Source of the DNA: Methanocaldococcus lauensis | GTDB lineage: Archaea > AGJL01 > Methanococci > Methanococcales > Methanocaldococcaceae | Length of the DNA stretch: 64,000 bases | Reading direction: 5' to 3' | Assembly (NCBI RefSeq): GCF_902827225.1 | Contig: NZ_LR792632.1 | Span: 453,030-517,029, forward strand | Shown here: piece after piece, positions 39,774 to 49,500 of the stretch | Layout of the letters: each line of letters begins with the position of its first letter | Numbering within the stretch: position 1 is the stretch's first letter | The notes under the pieces: model-generated | Databases searched by the model: none | Told to the model about the DNA's origin: nothing | The model's input: only the letters and a program-made list of their open reading frames with translations | Made by a program: the position numbers and the translations under genes

Positions 39774-41174
39774 ATGGATCCTGAAAATATGGCTTTAATT
39801 TTTTCAAAATTTATTTTAAATCCTCTGGTAAAAAGTCAAATCTTAGATTTATTTAAAAAAGATTCTAATGGCAAATTAATCATTGAAAATTATATAGATG
39901 CATACATTAATGGAGAGGATATTTGTTCAATTAAGTATAAGGTTTTTAAAAGTTTAGTAGATAAAGGTTTAAAGACATTTGCTGGAGAAAAATATATCGA
40001 AGAATTCAAAAATTATTTAAAAGATCCTTATTTTAAAAAAGGATTAATAAGTGTGATAAGAGGATTAGCATATTTTGGCGTAAAAAAGCCATTTGTTTCA
40101 GGAGCTCCATTTTTAGTAGTTTGGGATGTAACATATAGATGTAATCTTAAATGTAAGCATTGCTATGCAAATGCTGGAAAGCCACTAAAAGATGAGTTAA
40201 ATAGTGAAGAGGCTAAGAAAGTTGTTGATATTTTTGGTAATGCTGGAATAGTAGCTATTGCATTTTCTGGGGGAGAGCCATTAATGAGAAAAGATTTATT
40301 TGAATTAATAGATAGAGCTAAAAGTTATGAAATGCAGGTTTCTATAGCTACAAATGGAACACTATTAAATAAAGAAAATGTGAAAAAATTAAAAGAGCAT
40401 AATGTTGATTTTGTTCAAATTAGTTTAGATGGTACTAAAGAAACCCATGAAAAATTTAGGGGAATTAAAGGCATTTATAATAAAACTATTGAGGGAATAA
40501 AAAATGTTATAGAGGAAGGAATCTGCTGTGGAATATCAATGACTGCTACTAAATTAAACTATAAGGATGTTCCAAATGTTATTGATTTATCTGAAGAGTT
40601 AGGAGTAAATTACTTTATACTATATAACTACATTCCTGTAGGTGTGGGGGATTTTGATATAGATTTATCTGCCGAAGAAAGGGAAGAATTACTTAATCTA
40701 TTATGGGATAAGTTAATGAATGAAACTAATAAAAAATGTAAAACTGCCTTTTTATCCACTGCTCCATATTATTCAAGAACAGCGTTAGAGCATAACAAAT
40801 ATTATCTTGCTACGCACTTTGCAAATGTTGATTTAGATGAAGATAACAGATTAAAGAGTTTAGCAAACTTTATTGGTGGCTGTGGATGTGGTAGATTTTA
40901 TTTAAGTTTAAGAGCTAATGGGGATATTCAGCCATGTGTGTTTTTCCCATTAAAATTAGGAAACTTTAAAGAATTTAATGATGAAGAAGATTTTTTAGAA
41001 TTTTGGAGAAATAATAAGGTTTTAAATGATTTAAGAGATAGAGAAAAATTAGCTATCTGTGGTAAATGTAAATATAAATATGTATGTGGGGGTTGTAGAG
41101 CAAGAGCTTACGCATACTTTAAAGACTATTTAAGAGAAGACCCCGGATGCATACTAACTAAAAGAGTTTATTAA
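39774..41174 (+). CDS. Radical SAM protein with SPASM domain (MJ0907-like)
   Basis: An N-terminal helical region of about 110 residues leads to the radical SAM core with '[15 protein letters not shown]' (CxxxCxxC) and '[15 protein letters not shown]'. The C-terminal SPASM region has Cys in '[10 protein letters not shown]', '[17 protein letters not shown]' and '[20 protein letters not shown]', plus 'DPGC', to bind auxiliary [4Fe-4S] clusters. It resembles heme-d1/AHb and peptide-modifying enzymes. I choose ATG 39774, behind GGTGGAAAT. No precursor peptide gene is evident beside it. Confidence 0.87.
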   Translation: MDPENMALIFSKFILNPLVKSQILDLFKKDSNGKLIIENYIDAYINGEDICSIKYKVFKSLVDKGLKTFAGEKYIEEFKNYLKDPYFKKGLISVIRGLAYFGVKKPFVSGAPFLVVWDVTYRCNLKCKHCYANAGKPLKDELNSEEAKKVVDIFGNAGIVAIAFSGGEPLMRKDLFELIDRAKSYEMQVSIATNGTLLNKENVKKLKEHNVDFVQISLDGTKETHEKFRGIKGIYNKTIEGIKNVIEEGICCGISMTATKLNYKDVPNVIDLSEELGVNYFILYNYIPVGVGDFDIDLSAEEREELLNLLWDKLMNETNKKCKTAFLSTAPYYSRTALEHNKYYLATHFANVDLDEDNRLKSLANFIGGCGCGRFYLSLRANGDIQPCVFFPLKLGNFKEFNDEEDFLEFWRNNKVLNDLRDREKLAICGKCKYKYVCGGCRARAYAYFKDYLREDPGCILTKRVY

Positions 41175-41610
41175 TTAGTTTAATTCTTAATTTTTTATTA
41201 GTAGAATTTAAATATTTAAATAAATATAAAAATAATTTTTATAATTGGTAAAATAATGAATCAGAAATGTTAATGAAAATGATGAACTCGTATTTGGAAA
41301 TACATTAAAATAAAAATAATATAAGATGCTAAAATAAAAGTAGATGAAGCTGTCGAAAAATCTTTTGAAAGTAATATTTTAAATATTTAATCTAATTATA
41401 ACTGAATAAAGAAGAATTAAAAAATTGTTATAAATGACTCTAAAAAGTGTCTAATTAGTGGTTCCTTGAGATGTGAAATTAAGAAGAATATTATTTTGAA
41501 GAATGAAAATTTGTGTGAGGACATATAAATATATAGAAAAATATGCCTTTCGAAACTGTTAAATAATAGTGTATGCAACTAATAATATCTTAAAAATGGA
41601 TCTGTTCTCT
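41175..41610. other. 436-base gap with no intact gene
   Basis: The spacer between the radical SAM gene and the end of cdhC is AT-rich with short stretches that look like worn coding sequence on the plus strand, for example 'NESEMLMKMMNSYLEI' near 41255 and 'VDEAVEKSFESNILNI' near 41342. None has a ribosome binding site with a long frame. I see no hairpins, repeats or RNA gene. It may be a decayed small gene. Confidence 0.4.
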
Positions 41611-43830
41611 CTATGGTTTTTTAACATTTAGATTTATAATAATCTTTACATTCTTCATAATTATTTGAATACCTCTTTCTTTTGCAATGTCTAATATAGC
41701 CTCTCCAATATCTATACCCTCTTTTTCTTCCTTAACTTTTTTTACTTTTTCTATCTCTTCTTTAGTTTTTTCAATTTCTTCAGTCTCTTCTTTTTTCATT
41801 ACTGGATGACCTTTCTTTTTTAGGAAATTAATCAACTCATCAGTATTAGAGACATCCTCTTCTGTGGCTATTTTATCATACAAATCTTTTGGTATAGCAT
41901 CTTTTACTCTTTCCTTTAACTCTTTTGGTAACCACACTATTCTCTCCCACCCTCCATCTCCTTGCAAAAATTTAGGGGATCTCATATACTCTATGGCAAT
42001 TCCAACGAATCCGGGAACTTGCTTACCTCCACTACATTGCCCTGCAAGAGATGAGAATGGCAAACCATAAGGAGTTTCTCCTCTAAAGTTTCTATGAACT
42101 ACACCAAATCCGTCCACTTCTGGAATGTAAAATACGATTGCCTCGAAACAACCACAGGATGTGCAAGGATTAACTAAGGCACTATGTAGAGATACTTCCT
42201 CAATAGCTCCTTGTGATTTTTCCTTAACAACATCATTTACTCCTGAATAAATCCCTAATTTTTCATCTATTAACTCTCCCTTAGGAACTTCAAATATTGG
42301 TCCGTTAGGATCTATCTTCGCCGCTGCCCTTGCGTCTAAATAACTTATACTACCACATAAGGATGGCCTATCAGGGGTTATAATACAAACATGAGTTGGG
42401 GCGAAACTCTGACACATTACACAGCCATAAAATACATCTACATCCTCATCTCTCAACTTTCTGGCTTTGGCATCTCTTTCAGCATATATCTTTCTTGCCT
42501 CTTCGAGGATTTCTTTAACTTTATTTTCGTCAGTTACTATTGTAACTTTGCATTTTTCAATTATTGGGAAATGTTCTTTAAACAATTTTTGAATAACATA
42601 TCCTATATGTTTTAATCTTAAACCTTTATTGAATGAATTTTTATTTATTCTAATCCAAATTTGATCTCTTTGATTTAAGTGCATAACTCCCTCTATGTAG
42701 TTTAAAAATTCATGAACTCTCCTTTCTAAAACCCCCTCTAAATCCTTTTCCAATTTTTCTCCAGATACTTCAACAATTATTGCAAATGGATATCTACCTT
42801 TCTCTTCCATCTCATCCAAATCTTTTCCTATAATCTCAACACCATCTTCAACATTATCTTTAACTAAAACTACCTCACATCCATAACTCTTTGGTCCTGC
42901 TAACTCAACATACATATCTGGGCCTCTAACTCTCTCTCCTTCGTTCATCGGACCTACGGATACTGGAATATCAAATTCAGTAACCTTAACTTCAATACCT
43001 TTCATTTTTAAAGCATTTTCAACAATATTTTCAATGTCTGAACTTTCTAAGGCTCCTTCAATAGTTGGAACTGGATTGTTTGTTATAACAGGAATTCCTG
43101 CCTTTATACATCCAGCCCCTGCAGAAAGTGTTATGTCATCAATATCTCCTAATGCGATAACAACTGCTGGAACTCTATTCTTTATATAATCAATTATTTC
43201 CTCTGTTTTTCCTGGTTCAATACCTCCAAAAATTAAAGGGGCTCTTATAGCAAGATTTGCCGCATGAGCGGCTGAGGTTATAGTTTCTCCAAGAGGAATT
43301 AGTAATTTATCAAATCCGTATTCTATTCCCGCCTCGTCCATTTCCTTAATTATTTCTCCAACGAATAATGTTAAAATATTTCTTTTTCTAATGTCATTAA
43401 TTAATTTCTTTAATTTTTCTTTATCTCCAACCTTTCCAATAACAACTAAAATTGCTGGTATTTTTCCCTCTACGAGTGGAACTCCTAAACTTCTTAAAGT
43501 TTCATCTGGAATAAATCCAACATAAGGTTCTTTATAAGGCTGTTCTTCTGTTGCATATTTTAATGCCTCTAACGCCTCAGCACATATTAAAGTTACTACT
43601 CCAGCATCGAGAGCGTTTTCCAATGTCTTTTCTTCTTTAATTTCAAGAGAATTAATTAACTCTCTCAACTCGTTAATATCTTTGACTTTTTTTCCTAAGA
43701 GTCCATATATTAAAGGAAGATTATAGTTAGTTCCTTTATAACCAACTTCCTTATTTTCCACATTTTTTAAAGATTCTTTTGTTAAATTCAATACTTTTTT
43801 TGCTCCTTCAATTATATTTTCAACAACCAT
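41611..43830 (-). CDS. cdhC: Acetyl-CoA synthase/decarbonylase complex beta subunit (CdhC)
   Basis: CdhC holds the Ni-Ni-[4Fe-4S] A-cluster where acetyl-CoA is made from CO, a methyl group and CoA. The cluster Cys residues are seen in 'FYGCVMCQSFAPTHVC', 'RPSLCGS' and 'NPCTSCGCFEAI'. Other signatures are 'GFGVVHRNFRGETPYGLPFS' and the C-terminal 'SPKFLQGDGGWERIVWLP'. I choose ATG 43830 behind GGTGAAATTA. At 739 residues it is complete, with a Lys/Glu-rich tail. It is the key autotrophic carbon-fixation enzyme; the other cdh genes are not in the window. Confidence 0.96.
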   Translation of the reverse strand: MVVENIIEGAKKVLNLTKESLKNVENKEVGYKGTNYNLPLIYGLLGKKVKDINELRELINSLEIKEEKTLENALDAGVVTLICAEALEALKYATEEQPYKEPYVGFIPDETLRSLGVPLVEGKIPAILVVIGKVGDKEKLKKLINDIRKRNILTLFVGEIIKEMDEAGIEYGFDKLLIPLGETITSAAHAANLAIRAPLIFGGIEPGKTEEIIDYIKNRVPAVVIALGDIDDITLSAGAGCIKAGIPVITNNPVPTIEGALESSDIENIVENALKMKGIEVKVTEFDIPVSVGPMNEGERVRGPDMYVELAGPKSYGCEVVLVKDNVEDGVEIIGKDLDEMEEKGRYPFAIIVEVSGEKLEKDLEGVLERRVHEFLNYIEGVMHLNQRDQIWIRINKNSFNKGLRLKHIGYVIQKLFKEHFPIIEKCKVTIVTDENKVKEILEEARKIYAERDAKARKLRDEDVDVFYGCVMCQSFAPTHVCIITPDRPSLCGSISYLDARAAAKIDPNGPIFEVPKGELIDEKLGIYSGVNDVVKEKSQGAIEEVSLHSALVNPCTSCGCFEAIVFYIPEVDGFGVVHRNFRGETPYGLPFSSLAGQCSGGKQVPGFVGIAIEYMRSPKFLQGDGGWERIVWLPKELKERVKDAIPKDLYDKIATEEDVSNTDELINFLKKKGHPVMKKEETEEIEKTKEEIEKVKKVKEEKEGIDIGEAILDIAKERGIQIIMKNVKIIINLNVKKP

Positions 43831-43843
43831 TAATTTCACCATA

Positions 43844-43869
43844 ATTTATAATGATTAATCATTATAAAT
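43844..43869 (-). promoter_or_regulatory. 26-bp perfect palindrome in the cdhC promoter/leader
   Basis: The half site ATTTATAATGATT is followed by its exact reverse complement AATCATTATAAAT, ending 14 bases from the cdhC start codon. It overlaps the place for the TATA box or transcription start. Such a long perfect dyad is unlikely by chance even in AT-rich DNA and is likely an operator. A closely related copy lies upstream of a small membrane-protein gene near 58905. Confidence 0.65.
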
Positions 43870-43904
43870 ATATTTTAAACTACAAACTATATATTATAGC
43901 AAAT

Positions 43905-43917
43905 TACGCAATGCGTA
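43905..43917 (-). promoter_or_regulatory. TACGCA-A-TGCGTA dyad upstream of cdhC
   Basis: A perfect 6+1+6 inverted repeat with GC content well above the spacer. A matching half, TTGCGTA, occurs at 44005-44011. The spacing and form resemble Lrp/AsnC-type operators, and an Lrp/AsnC-family gene ends 177 bases upstream on the same strand. Assignment to that regulator is an inference. Confidence 0.5.
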
Positions 43918-44093
43918 GGATTGTTAATTATTATTTATTAAAAAAGTAAAAATTTGCAAAAAATTATTTGTAAAACTGGAACTTCTTTAATAAATTATAT
44001 AGAATTGCGTATTAAAAAAGAAGGGTTTTTAAAACTTTCTATTTTAAATTTTGAGTAATATTTTTTTACTTTTTTTAATATTTTAAACATAAT

Positions 44094-44543
44094 TTATATT
44101 GGAATTTTGTGACCCTCTTTTACCACATTCAGGACAAGAGTAACCTTACAGCCATTTACATTAACAAGAGGGTATATTTTTTCACTTAAAAAATTTCCTA
44201 ATTCTTCCATATCTTCAAGAACAGCCAAACATACAGCGTCATATTCCCCAGTAGTTTGATAAATTTGAACTATTTCATCATAACCTTTTAAAATTTCAAG
44301 GGTTTTTTTAACTTCGCAAGGTTTTAAATAAAGTCCTAAAATTGCTATAATATCTTTTCCTAATTTATGTGGATTTATGGATACATAAAATCCATTTATT
44401 ATTCCTTTTTCTTTCATCTTTTTTATTCTCGTTCTAACTGTTCCCTCACTAATTTTTAACTGTCTTCCTATTTCTCTATATGATTTTCTTCCATCTTCTT
44501 GCAAAATCTTTAAAATTTTTAAATCAATTTCGTCAAGATTCAT
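44094..44543 (-). CDS. Lrp/AsnC-family transcription regulator (Ptr1-like)
   Basis: N-terminal helix-turn-helix 'LDEIDLKILKILQEDGRKSY' and 'REIGRQLKISEGTVRTRIKK', followed by the RAM effector domain ('VQIYQTTGEYDAVCLAVLED'). About 149 residues from the ATG at 44543 (after GGTGGAATA). From memory its M. jannaschii counterpart is Ptr1 (MJ0151), which is adjacent to cdhC there too. Lrp/AsnC members commonly control their own and neighbouring genes, so cdhC is a natural target. Confidence 0.85.
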   Translation of the reverse strand: MNLDEIDLKILKILQEDGRKSYREIGRQLKISEGTVRTRIKKMKEKGIINGFYVSINPHKLGKDIIAILGLYLKPCEVKKTLEILKGYDEIVQIYQTTGEYDAVCLAVLEDMEELGNFLSEKIYPLVNVNGCKVTLVLNVVKEGHKIPI

Positions 44544-44561
44544 TATTCCACCACTATGCAT

Positions 44562-45083
44562 TTACCAATAAATTTTTTCTCCAATTTTTACATAAAATTC
44601 ACAATATTCATCCCCCTTTCCACAACACTTCGTTTCAATAACTTTAACTTTTCTTTTTAATAACTTCTCTAAGGTTCCACTAATTAATCCTGCCTCAAAA
44701 TGACACAGTGTAGTTCCAACATTTGGGGCATTGTAGCAAGAAACACACTCCTTCAATATTAAAATTATTTCATTTTCTTTTTCATTTATTTTTTCAATTT
44801 CTAATTTTCCAATCTTTGCCTTTTTTAAGATTTCAGCAAAATCTTTTAATATTTCATTTAAACTATTTCCATTAATATAATTTGATATTACATTCTTTCC
44901 AATATCTTTACCTATGTTGTATATAATTGCCTCAATACCACAGCCAGTAGTTAAAATACCTATTCTAACCGCTTGAAATATTGATAATGGAATTAAGTCC
45001 CCTAAACTTCTCTTTGGAGGATTGTTTTGTATTAAATTATCTATATTTTCCCCAATTTTTTTCATCAATAAATTCTTATTCAT
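44562..45083 (-). CDS. V4R-domain protein
   Basis: The C-terminal half has the V4R small-molecule-binding pattern with conserved Cys and acidic residues: 'ECVSCYNAPNVGTTLCHFEA' and 'VIETKCCGKGDEYCEFYVKI'. The N-terminal half is helical. V4R domains bind hydrocarbons, tetrapyrrole intermediates or metals and are common in methanogens. It lies 18 bases upstream of the Lrp/AsnC gene on the same strand, so it may sense a ligand for the same regulatory unit. Confidence 0.82.
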   Translation of the reverse strand: MNKNLLMKKIGENIDNLIQNNPPKRSLGDLIPLSIFQAVRIGILTTGCGIEAIIYNIGKDIGKNVISNYINGNSLNEILKDFAEILKKAKIGKLEIEKINEKENEIILILKECVSCYNAPNVGTTLCHFEAGLISGTLEKLLKRKVKVIETKCCGKGDEYCEFYVKIGEKIYW

Positions 45084-45150
45084 AGTTACACCACCAATAA
45101 AAAATGCTAATTATTAATAATCAAAATAAAAATAAATATAACTGATGACT

Positions 45151-45324
45151 ATGAAGTTTAGAGACATTGCCTTTGAATTTGTCTTTTGTATTGTTATGGG
45201 TATTATGGTTGGTTATATTATAGGGAAAGATACTAACAATATGGTTTATGTGGTTATAGGTTTATTTGTTGGTGTCTTAGTAGGATTTGTAAGGTTTTTT
45301 AAATTTGTAAAGAGTTATAAGTAG
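45151..45324 (+). CDS. Small two-helix membrane protein (57 aa)
   Basis: An ORF too short for usual cut-offs. ATG at 45151 follows TGATGACT. It encodes two glycine-rich transmembrane helices ('FEFVFCIVMGIMVGYIIG' and 'MVYVVIGLFVGVLVGFVRF') separated by a short polar loop KDTNN. This GxxxGxxxG pattern resembles AtpI/AtpZ-type ATP-synthase assembly proteins. It ends 10 bases ahead of the truB start and probably forms an operon with it. Confidence 0.78.
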   Translation: MKFRDIAFEFVFCIVMGIMVGYIIGKDTNNMVYVVIGLFVGVLVGFVRFFKFVKSYK

Positions 45325-45334
45325 TGGTGAGATT

Positions 45335-46324
45335 TTGTGTAAAAAAACAAAGGTTGAGGATGAATTAATAGTAAGAGAAGAATCAGAAACTAATTGGGAG
45401 TATGGTTCTAATCCATACGAGAGAAAGATAGAAGATTTAATAAAGTATGGCGTTGTAGTTATAGATAAACCGAGGGGCCCAACATCTCACGAGGTTTCTA
45501 CTTGGGTAAAAAAAATATTGAATTTAAATAAGGCAGGACACGGTGGGACATTAGATCCAAAGGTTACTGGTGTTTTGCCAGTGGCATTAGAGAGAGCGAC
45601 AAAAACAATTCCTATGTGGCATTTACCTCCAAAGGAGTATGTTTGTTTGATGCATTTACATAGGGATGCTTCAGAAGATGATATATTAAGAGTATTTAAA
45701 GAATTCACTGGCAAAATTTATCAAAGACCTCCATTAAAGGCGGCAGTTAAAAGAAGATTAAGGATAAGAAAGATTTATGAATTAGAATTATTAGATAAAG
45801 AGGGGAGAGATGTATTATTTAGAGTTAAATGCCAATCTGGGACTTATATAAGAAAGCTATGTGAAGATCTTGGAGAGGCTTTAGGGACATCTGCACATAT
45901 GCAAGAACTAAGGAGAACTAAAAGTGGATGTTTTGAAGAAAAAGATGCTGTATATTTACATGATCTATTAGATGCTTATCATTTTTGGAAGGAAGATGGT
46001 GATGAGGAAGAGTTAAGGAAAATAATTAAACCAATGGAGTATGGTTTAAGGCATTTAAAGAAGGTTGTTGTTAAAGATTCAGCAGTAGATGCAATATGCC
46101 ATGGAGCAGATGTTTATGTTAGAGGAATCTCTAAGTTAAGTAAAGGTATTGGGAAGGGAGAGACAGTTTTAGTTGAAACTCTAAAAGGGGAAGCTATTGG
46201 CGTAGGAAAAGCTTTAATGAGCACAAAAGAAATAGTAAAGGCAGAAAAAGGTGTTGCTGTAGATATGGAAAGAGTTTATATGGATAGAGGAACTTACCCA
46301 AGAATGTGGAAGAGGAAGAAGTAA
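45335..46324 (+). CDS. truB: tRNA/rRNA pseudouridine synthase TruB/Cbf5
   Basis: Archaeal Cbf5, the catalytic part of H/ACA RNPs and of tRNA Psi55 synthesis. 'GVVVIDKPRGPTSHEVSTWV' leads the catalytic domain and 'KAGHGGTLDPKVTGVLPVAL' has the catalytic Asp. 'SGTYIRKLCEDLGEALG' is the third motif, and a C-terminal PUA domain ('VVVKDSAVDAICHGADVYVR') follows. The start is a TTG at 45335, with GGTGAG four bases ahead; no ATG is suitably placed. 329 residues. Confidence 0.95.
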   Translation: MCKKTKVEDELIVREESETNWEYGSNPYERKIEDLIKYGVVVIDKPRGPTSHEVSTWVKKILNLNKAGHGGTLDPKVTGVLPVALERATKTIPMWHLPPKEYVCLMHLHRDASEDDILRVFKEFTGKIYQRPPLKAAVKRRLRIRKIYELELLDKEGRDVLFRVKCQSGTYIRKLCEDLGEALGTSAHMQELRRTKSGCFEEKDAVYLHDLLDAYHFWKEDGDEEELRKIIKPMEYGLRHLKKVVVKDSAVDAICHGADVYVRGISKLSKGIGKGETVLVETLKGEAIGVGKALMSTKEIVKAEKGVAVDMERVYMDRGTYPRMWKRKK

Positions 46325-46538
46325 CTTATTATTTTTATTTCTAATTTGTCTATTTTTTATTATTTTTTTATTTTATTTCTTTTCATTAGTATATTTCTAT
46401 AATCATATTTTACATTTAAAGAAAAGTTTTTATAGTATTAGCAACATAAATATATTTAATAAATAATTAAAAATAAGCTATATTATAATAAATTTTAAAA
46501 CGCTATTTTAAGTAAATTTAAAAAATTAAGGTGAAATG

Positions 46539-48257
46539 ATGTTTTTAAAGAAGAGACATCTCGAAATTTTAAGAGAAATGAAAAAAACAGATGTTCAAGA
46601 GGAAATTAGAAAGAAATTACCAGAAGACTTTAAAAGTAGAATCCTTGAATTGTTTATCTTAGGATTTGTAGAATTAGAAGATGGAAAAATAACATTTACA
46701 GATGCTGGAAAAAAGCTTATGGAAATCGTTGATAAATTAAACATTGAAGAATTGCCAGATGTTTTCGTCGATACTGAGATAATAAAGATATTACAACTAT
46801 CTGAGGAAACTAATTACATTCCAGAAAATTGGAAAGTTTTACTTAAAGAGAGACAGATGTTAGATGAAAATGAAAATTTAAATGAAATTGGAAAAGAAAT
46901 ACTAAAAATATTTACAGAAACACATCCAGTTCTATACTTAACAAAAGAAATTATTGACTTTATAAACAAAATCCCTAAAATTAGTACATTAGAAGATTTG
47001 ATTACTCACAAAAACACTGTAGAGTATGGAGATAATATTGTTAATGCACTCCAAGCAATGAGAATGCTTTATATATCTCCAAGAACTGAAAGAGGACAGG
47101 CATATACAACAACAAAAACAGCAGATTTAGCATTAAAAATATTGTCTTATGTTAAAGTATTTAATAGACCATTAATTTTAAAGGGTAGTGATATTGAATT
47201 ACTAAAATCAGGAGGAACTTCAAAAGAACTTGATGAAATGGGCTTTCACGATGAGAAAGGAGTTACAGAGTTAGGTAATGCAATGATAGATACTTATGAG
47301 TCTATGGGAATCGTTGAAGAAAAAACTTTGCCAATTTATGTATTGGATGATGAGATAAAGGTTTTAGAAGGATTACTTAAATTAGAAGAAATTAATAAAC
47401 ACACACCAGATATTTTACCAACATACAGTGAAATTCAGAGAAGAGTAGATGTTGAAGACCTTGGAGAAATTTTGCACACTCTTGAATCTAAAGAACTAAT
47501 AGAAAGAAAGTTTATGAAAAATAAAGATACATACTGGGTTACAAACTGGGGTAGAACAATAGTAGAGTTAGGAGTCGTTACAACTGAGGGTATGAAGGCA
47601 ATAACTTACTCTTTAAGTGGAGATGTCCCTATAGCTGAGTGGGTTTTAGCAGGTAAGGAAGAAGGTTTAATAAAAAAAGGAGTTACTCAAAAAGGACATA
47701 CAATGATTAAATTCTCAAAGAGTATTAAGAGAAAGCCCTATTTAACTAAATATGATATTGCAATACTTTTAAAGGTTCCAAAGGGGAAATATATACATAA
47801 AGATGAAGTTATAAAATTAGTCCAAGATCTTGTAGGAGGAGATGAAAAGGCTATAATTAAGGCTATTGGAGAAGCAGAATCTAAAGGATTCATTGTAGAA
47901 TTACAAAATAAAATTATAAAACTTACAGACCTTGGAACAGATGTTAAAACAGCAATAGAATATGCAAAAATTGATGAACTTCTATCAACAAAGTTTGGTA
48001 TTACTCCAACAACATTTAACATATTAAAAGTAATTTACAATAATTTAGATAAATTTAATAAAATTTGGAAGGAAAGTAGAGAAGAGAGAGGTTATAAGGA
48101 GGATGAAATAAAACTCATTAAAAAGAATCTTAGTTTAAGTGAAGAAGAAATTCATAAAGCTCTTGTTATTTTAAGAGCTTTAGGATTCCTTGGTAAAAAA
48201 AGTATTACAAAAGCAGGAGAAATCTTAGTTAAGGCTTATGAAAAATTATATGCTTAG
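46539..48257 (+). CDS. Large archaeal protein, DUF505-like
   Basis: A 572-residue soluble protein built of repeated winged-helix-like units, seen in patterns such as 'ELFILGFVELEDGKITFTDAG', 'KTADLALKILSYVKVF' and 'ALVILRALGFLGKKSI' with 'TKAGEILVKAYEKL'. It resembles the DUF505 family found in methanogens; I am not certain of the assignment. It could bind nucleic acids. Of two adjacent ATGs, 46539 has better spacing from GGTGA. It converges with the phosphoglycerate mutase, ends abutting without a gap. Confidence 0.6.
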   Translation: MFLKKRHLEILREMKKTDVQEEIRKKLPEDFKSRILELFILGFVELEDGKITFTDAGKKLMEIVDKLNIEELPDVFVDTEIIKILQLSEETNYIPENWKVLLKERQMLDENENLNEIGKEILKIFTETHPVLYLTKEIIDFINKIPKISTLEDLITHKNTVEYGDNIVNALQAMRMLYISPRTERGQAYTTTKTADLALKILSYVKVFNRPLILKGSDIELLKSGGTSKELDEMGFHDEKGVTELGNAMIDTYESMGIVEEKTLPIYVLDDEIKVLEGLLKLEEINKHTPDILPTYSEIQRRVDVEDLGEILHTLESKELIERKFMKNKDTYWVTNWGRTIVELGVVTTEGMKAITYSLSGDVPIAEWVLAGKEEGLIKKGVTQKGHTMIKFSKSIKRKPYLTKYDIAILLKVPKGKYIHKDEVIKLVQDLVGGDEKAIIKAIGEAESKGFIVELQNKIIKLTDLGTDVKTAIEYAKIDELLSTKFGITPTTFNILKVIYNNLDKFNKIWKESREERGYKEDEIKLIKKNLSLSEEEIHKALVILRALGFLGKKSITKAGEILVKAYEKLYA

Positions 48258-49493
48258 TTATGCTCCAAACTTTTCATTTCTTCCAGTTAAATCTAACAAT
48301 ATCTTCATTACATGCTCTCCTTTAATCCAATGCAATGCTCCTTTTGCACAACTAAATTCATTGAATTCTTTAACATCGTCAGTTCTAACACTTTTACCCC
48401 AAATAACTATTGGAACTGGATCGGCTGAGTGATCTTTCATCTCTATAGGTGTGGAGTGATCCCCAGTTAATACAAAATAAACCTCATCCTTATTAATATG
48501 CTCTAATACATAAGATAGCATTTTGTCTATTTTTTCTATAACTTCTTTTTTAAGATTGTAATTACCATCATGACTTGCCTCATCAGCTCCTTTAACATTT
48601 ACCAAAACAAAATCATATTCTTTTAATGCCTCTACTAACGCCTTAGCCTTGCCCATAAAATTAGTGTTAGGAGTTCCAGTAGCTCCTTCAACTTCTATAC
48701 AATCTAAGCCAATCATTTTAGCTATTCCTTTTATAAGACCAGTTCCGCAGATACAGGCTCCTCTCATATTATATTTTTCAGAAAACTTCTCTATTTTTGG
48801 AACTATTCCAGCACCTCTTGGTAGTATTATATTAGCAGGAGGCAATCCTTTTTTTCTTCTTTCTATGTTTATTGGATGATTATTTAATCTTTCATAAACA
48901 ATTTTCAATAACTTATTTAAAATTTCCGCTGTTTTTTTAGCCTCTTCAGAATCATCCAACGGTTTTATTTCATTAACTTTGACTCCCTCTTCGTGAGGAT
49001 CTCCGTCACTTACTTTATATGACAATCCCTCTCCTCTTAAAATTAAAGCCCCTCTATATCCCTTAGATGATTTAAAAATAACCTTAACTCCATCAATTTC
49101 TAAGCCATCAATTTCTTTTTCTAATTCTTCAGCCTCTTCTGGACTAATTCTTCCAGCTCTTCTATCTAAAACAACAAAATTTTCATCAACCGTGGCAAAA
49201 TTGCATCTAAAAGCAATATCTCCCTCTTTTAAATTTAGACCAACGCCATAAGCTTCTAATGGGCCCCTTCCAGTATAAACTTCGTAAGGATTATAACCCA
49301 AAATAGATAAGTGAGCAGTATCACTTCCAGGTCTTATTCCAATATCAATAGCGTTCATTAACCCACAAATTCCCTCCTTAGCCATTCTATCCATTGTTGG
49401 AGTTTTAGCCTCCTTTAAAGGAGTTAATCCTTTTTCATTTGGTCTATCTCCAAGTCCATCTATAATAAATATAACGCACTTCTCTTTCATCAT
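48258..49493 (-). CDS. apgM: 2,3-bisphosphoglycerate-independent phosphoglycerate mutase, archaeal type
   Basis: ApgM interconverts 3- and 2-phosphoglycerate in glycolysis and gluconeogenesis. It belongs to the alkaline phosphatase superfamily: 'VIFIIDGLGDRPNEKGLTPL', the nucleophile Ser region 'IRPGSDTAHLSILGY', 'PRGAGIVPKIE' and 'YFVLTGDHSTPIEMKDHSADP' with metal ligands. 411 residues is typical. Two adjacent ATGs follow GGGAGAA. It starts 8 bases after the GH57 gene ends, in a glycogen and glycolysis unit. Confidence 0.95.
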   Translation of the reverse strand: MMKEKCVIFIIDGLGDRPNEKGLTPLKEAKTPTMDRMAKEGICGLMNAIDIGIRPGSDTAHLSILGYNPYEVYTGRGPLEAYGVGLNLKEGDIAFRCNFATVDENFVVLDRRAGRISPEEAEELEKEIDGLEIDGVKVIFKSSKGYRGALILRGEGLSYKVSDGDPHEEGVKVNEIKPLDDSEEAKKTAEILNKLLKIVYERLNNHPINIERRKKGLPPANIILPRGAGIVPKIEKFSEKYNMRGACICGTGLIKGIAKMIGLDCIEVEGATGTPNTNFMGKAKALVEALKEYDFVLVNVKGADEASHDGNYNLKKEVIEKIDKMLSYVLEHINKDEVYFVLTGDHSTPIEMKDHSADPVPIVIWGKSVRTDDVKEFNEFSCAKGALHWIKGEHVMKILLDLTGRNEKFGA

Positions 49494-49500
49494 TTCTCCC

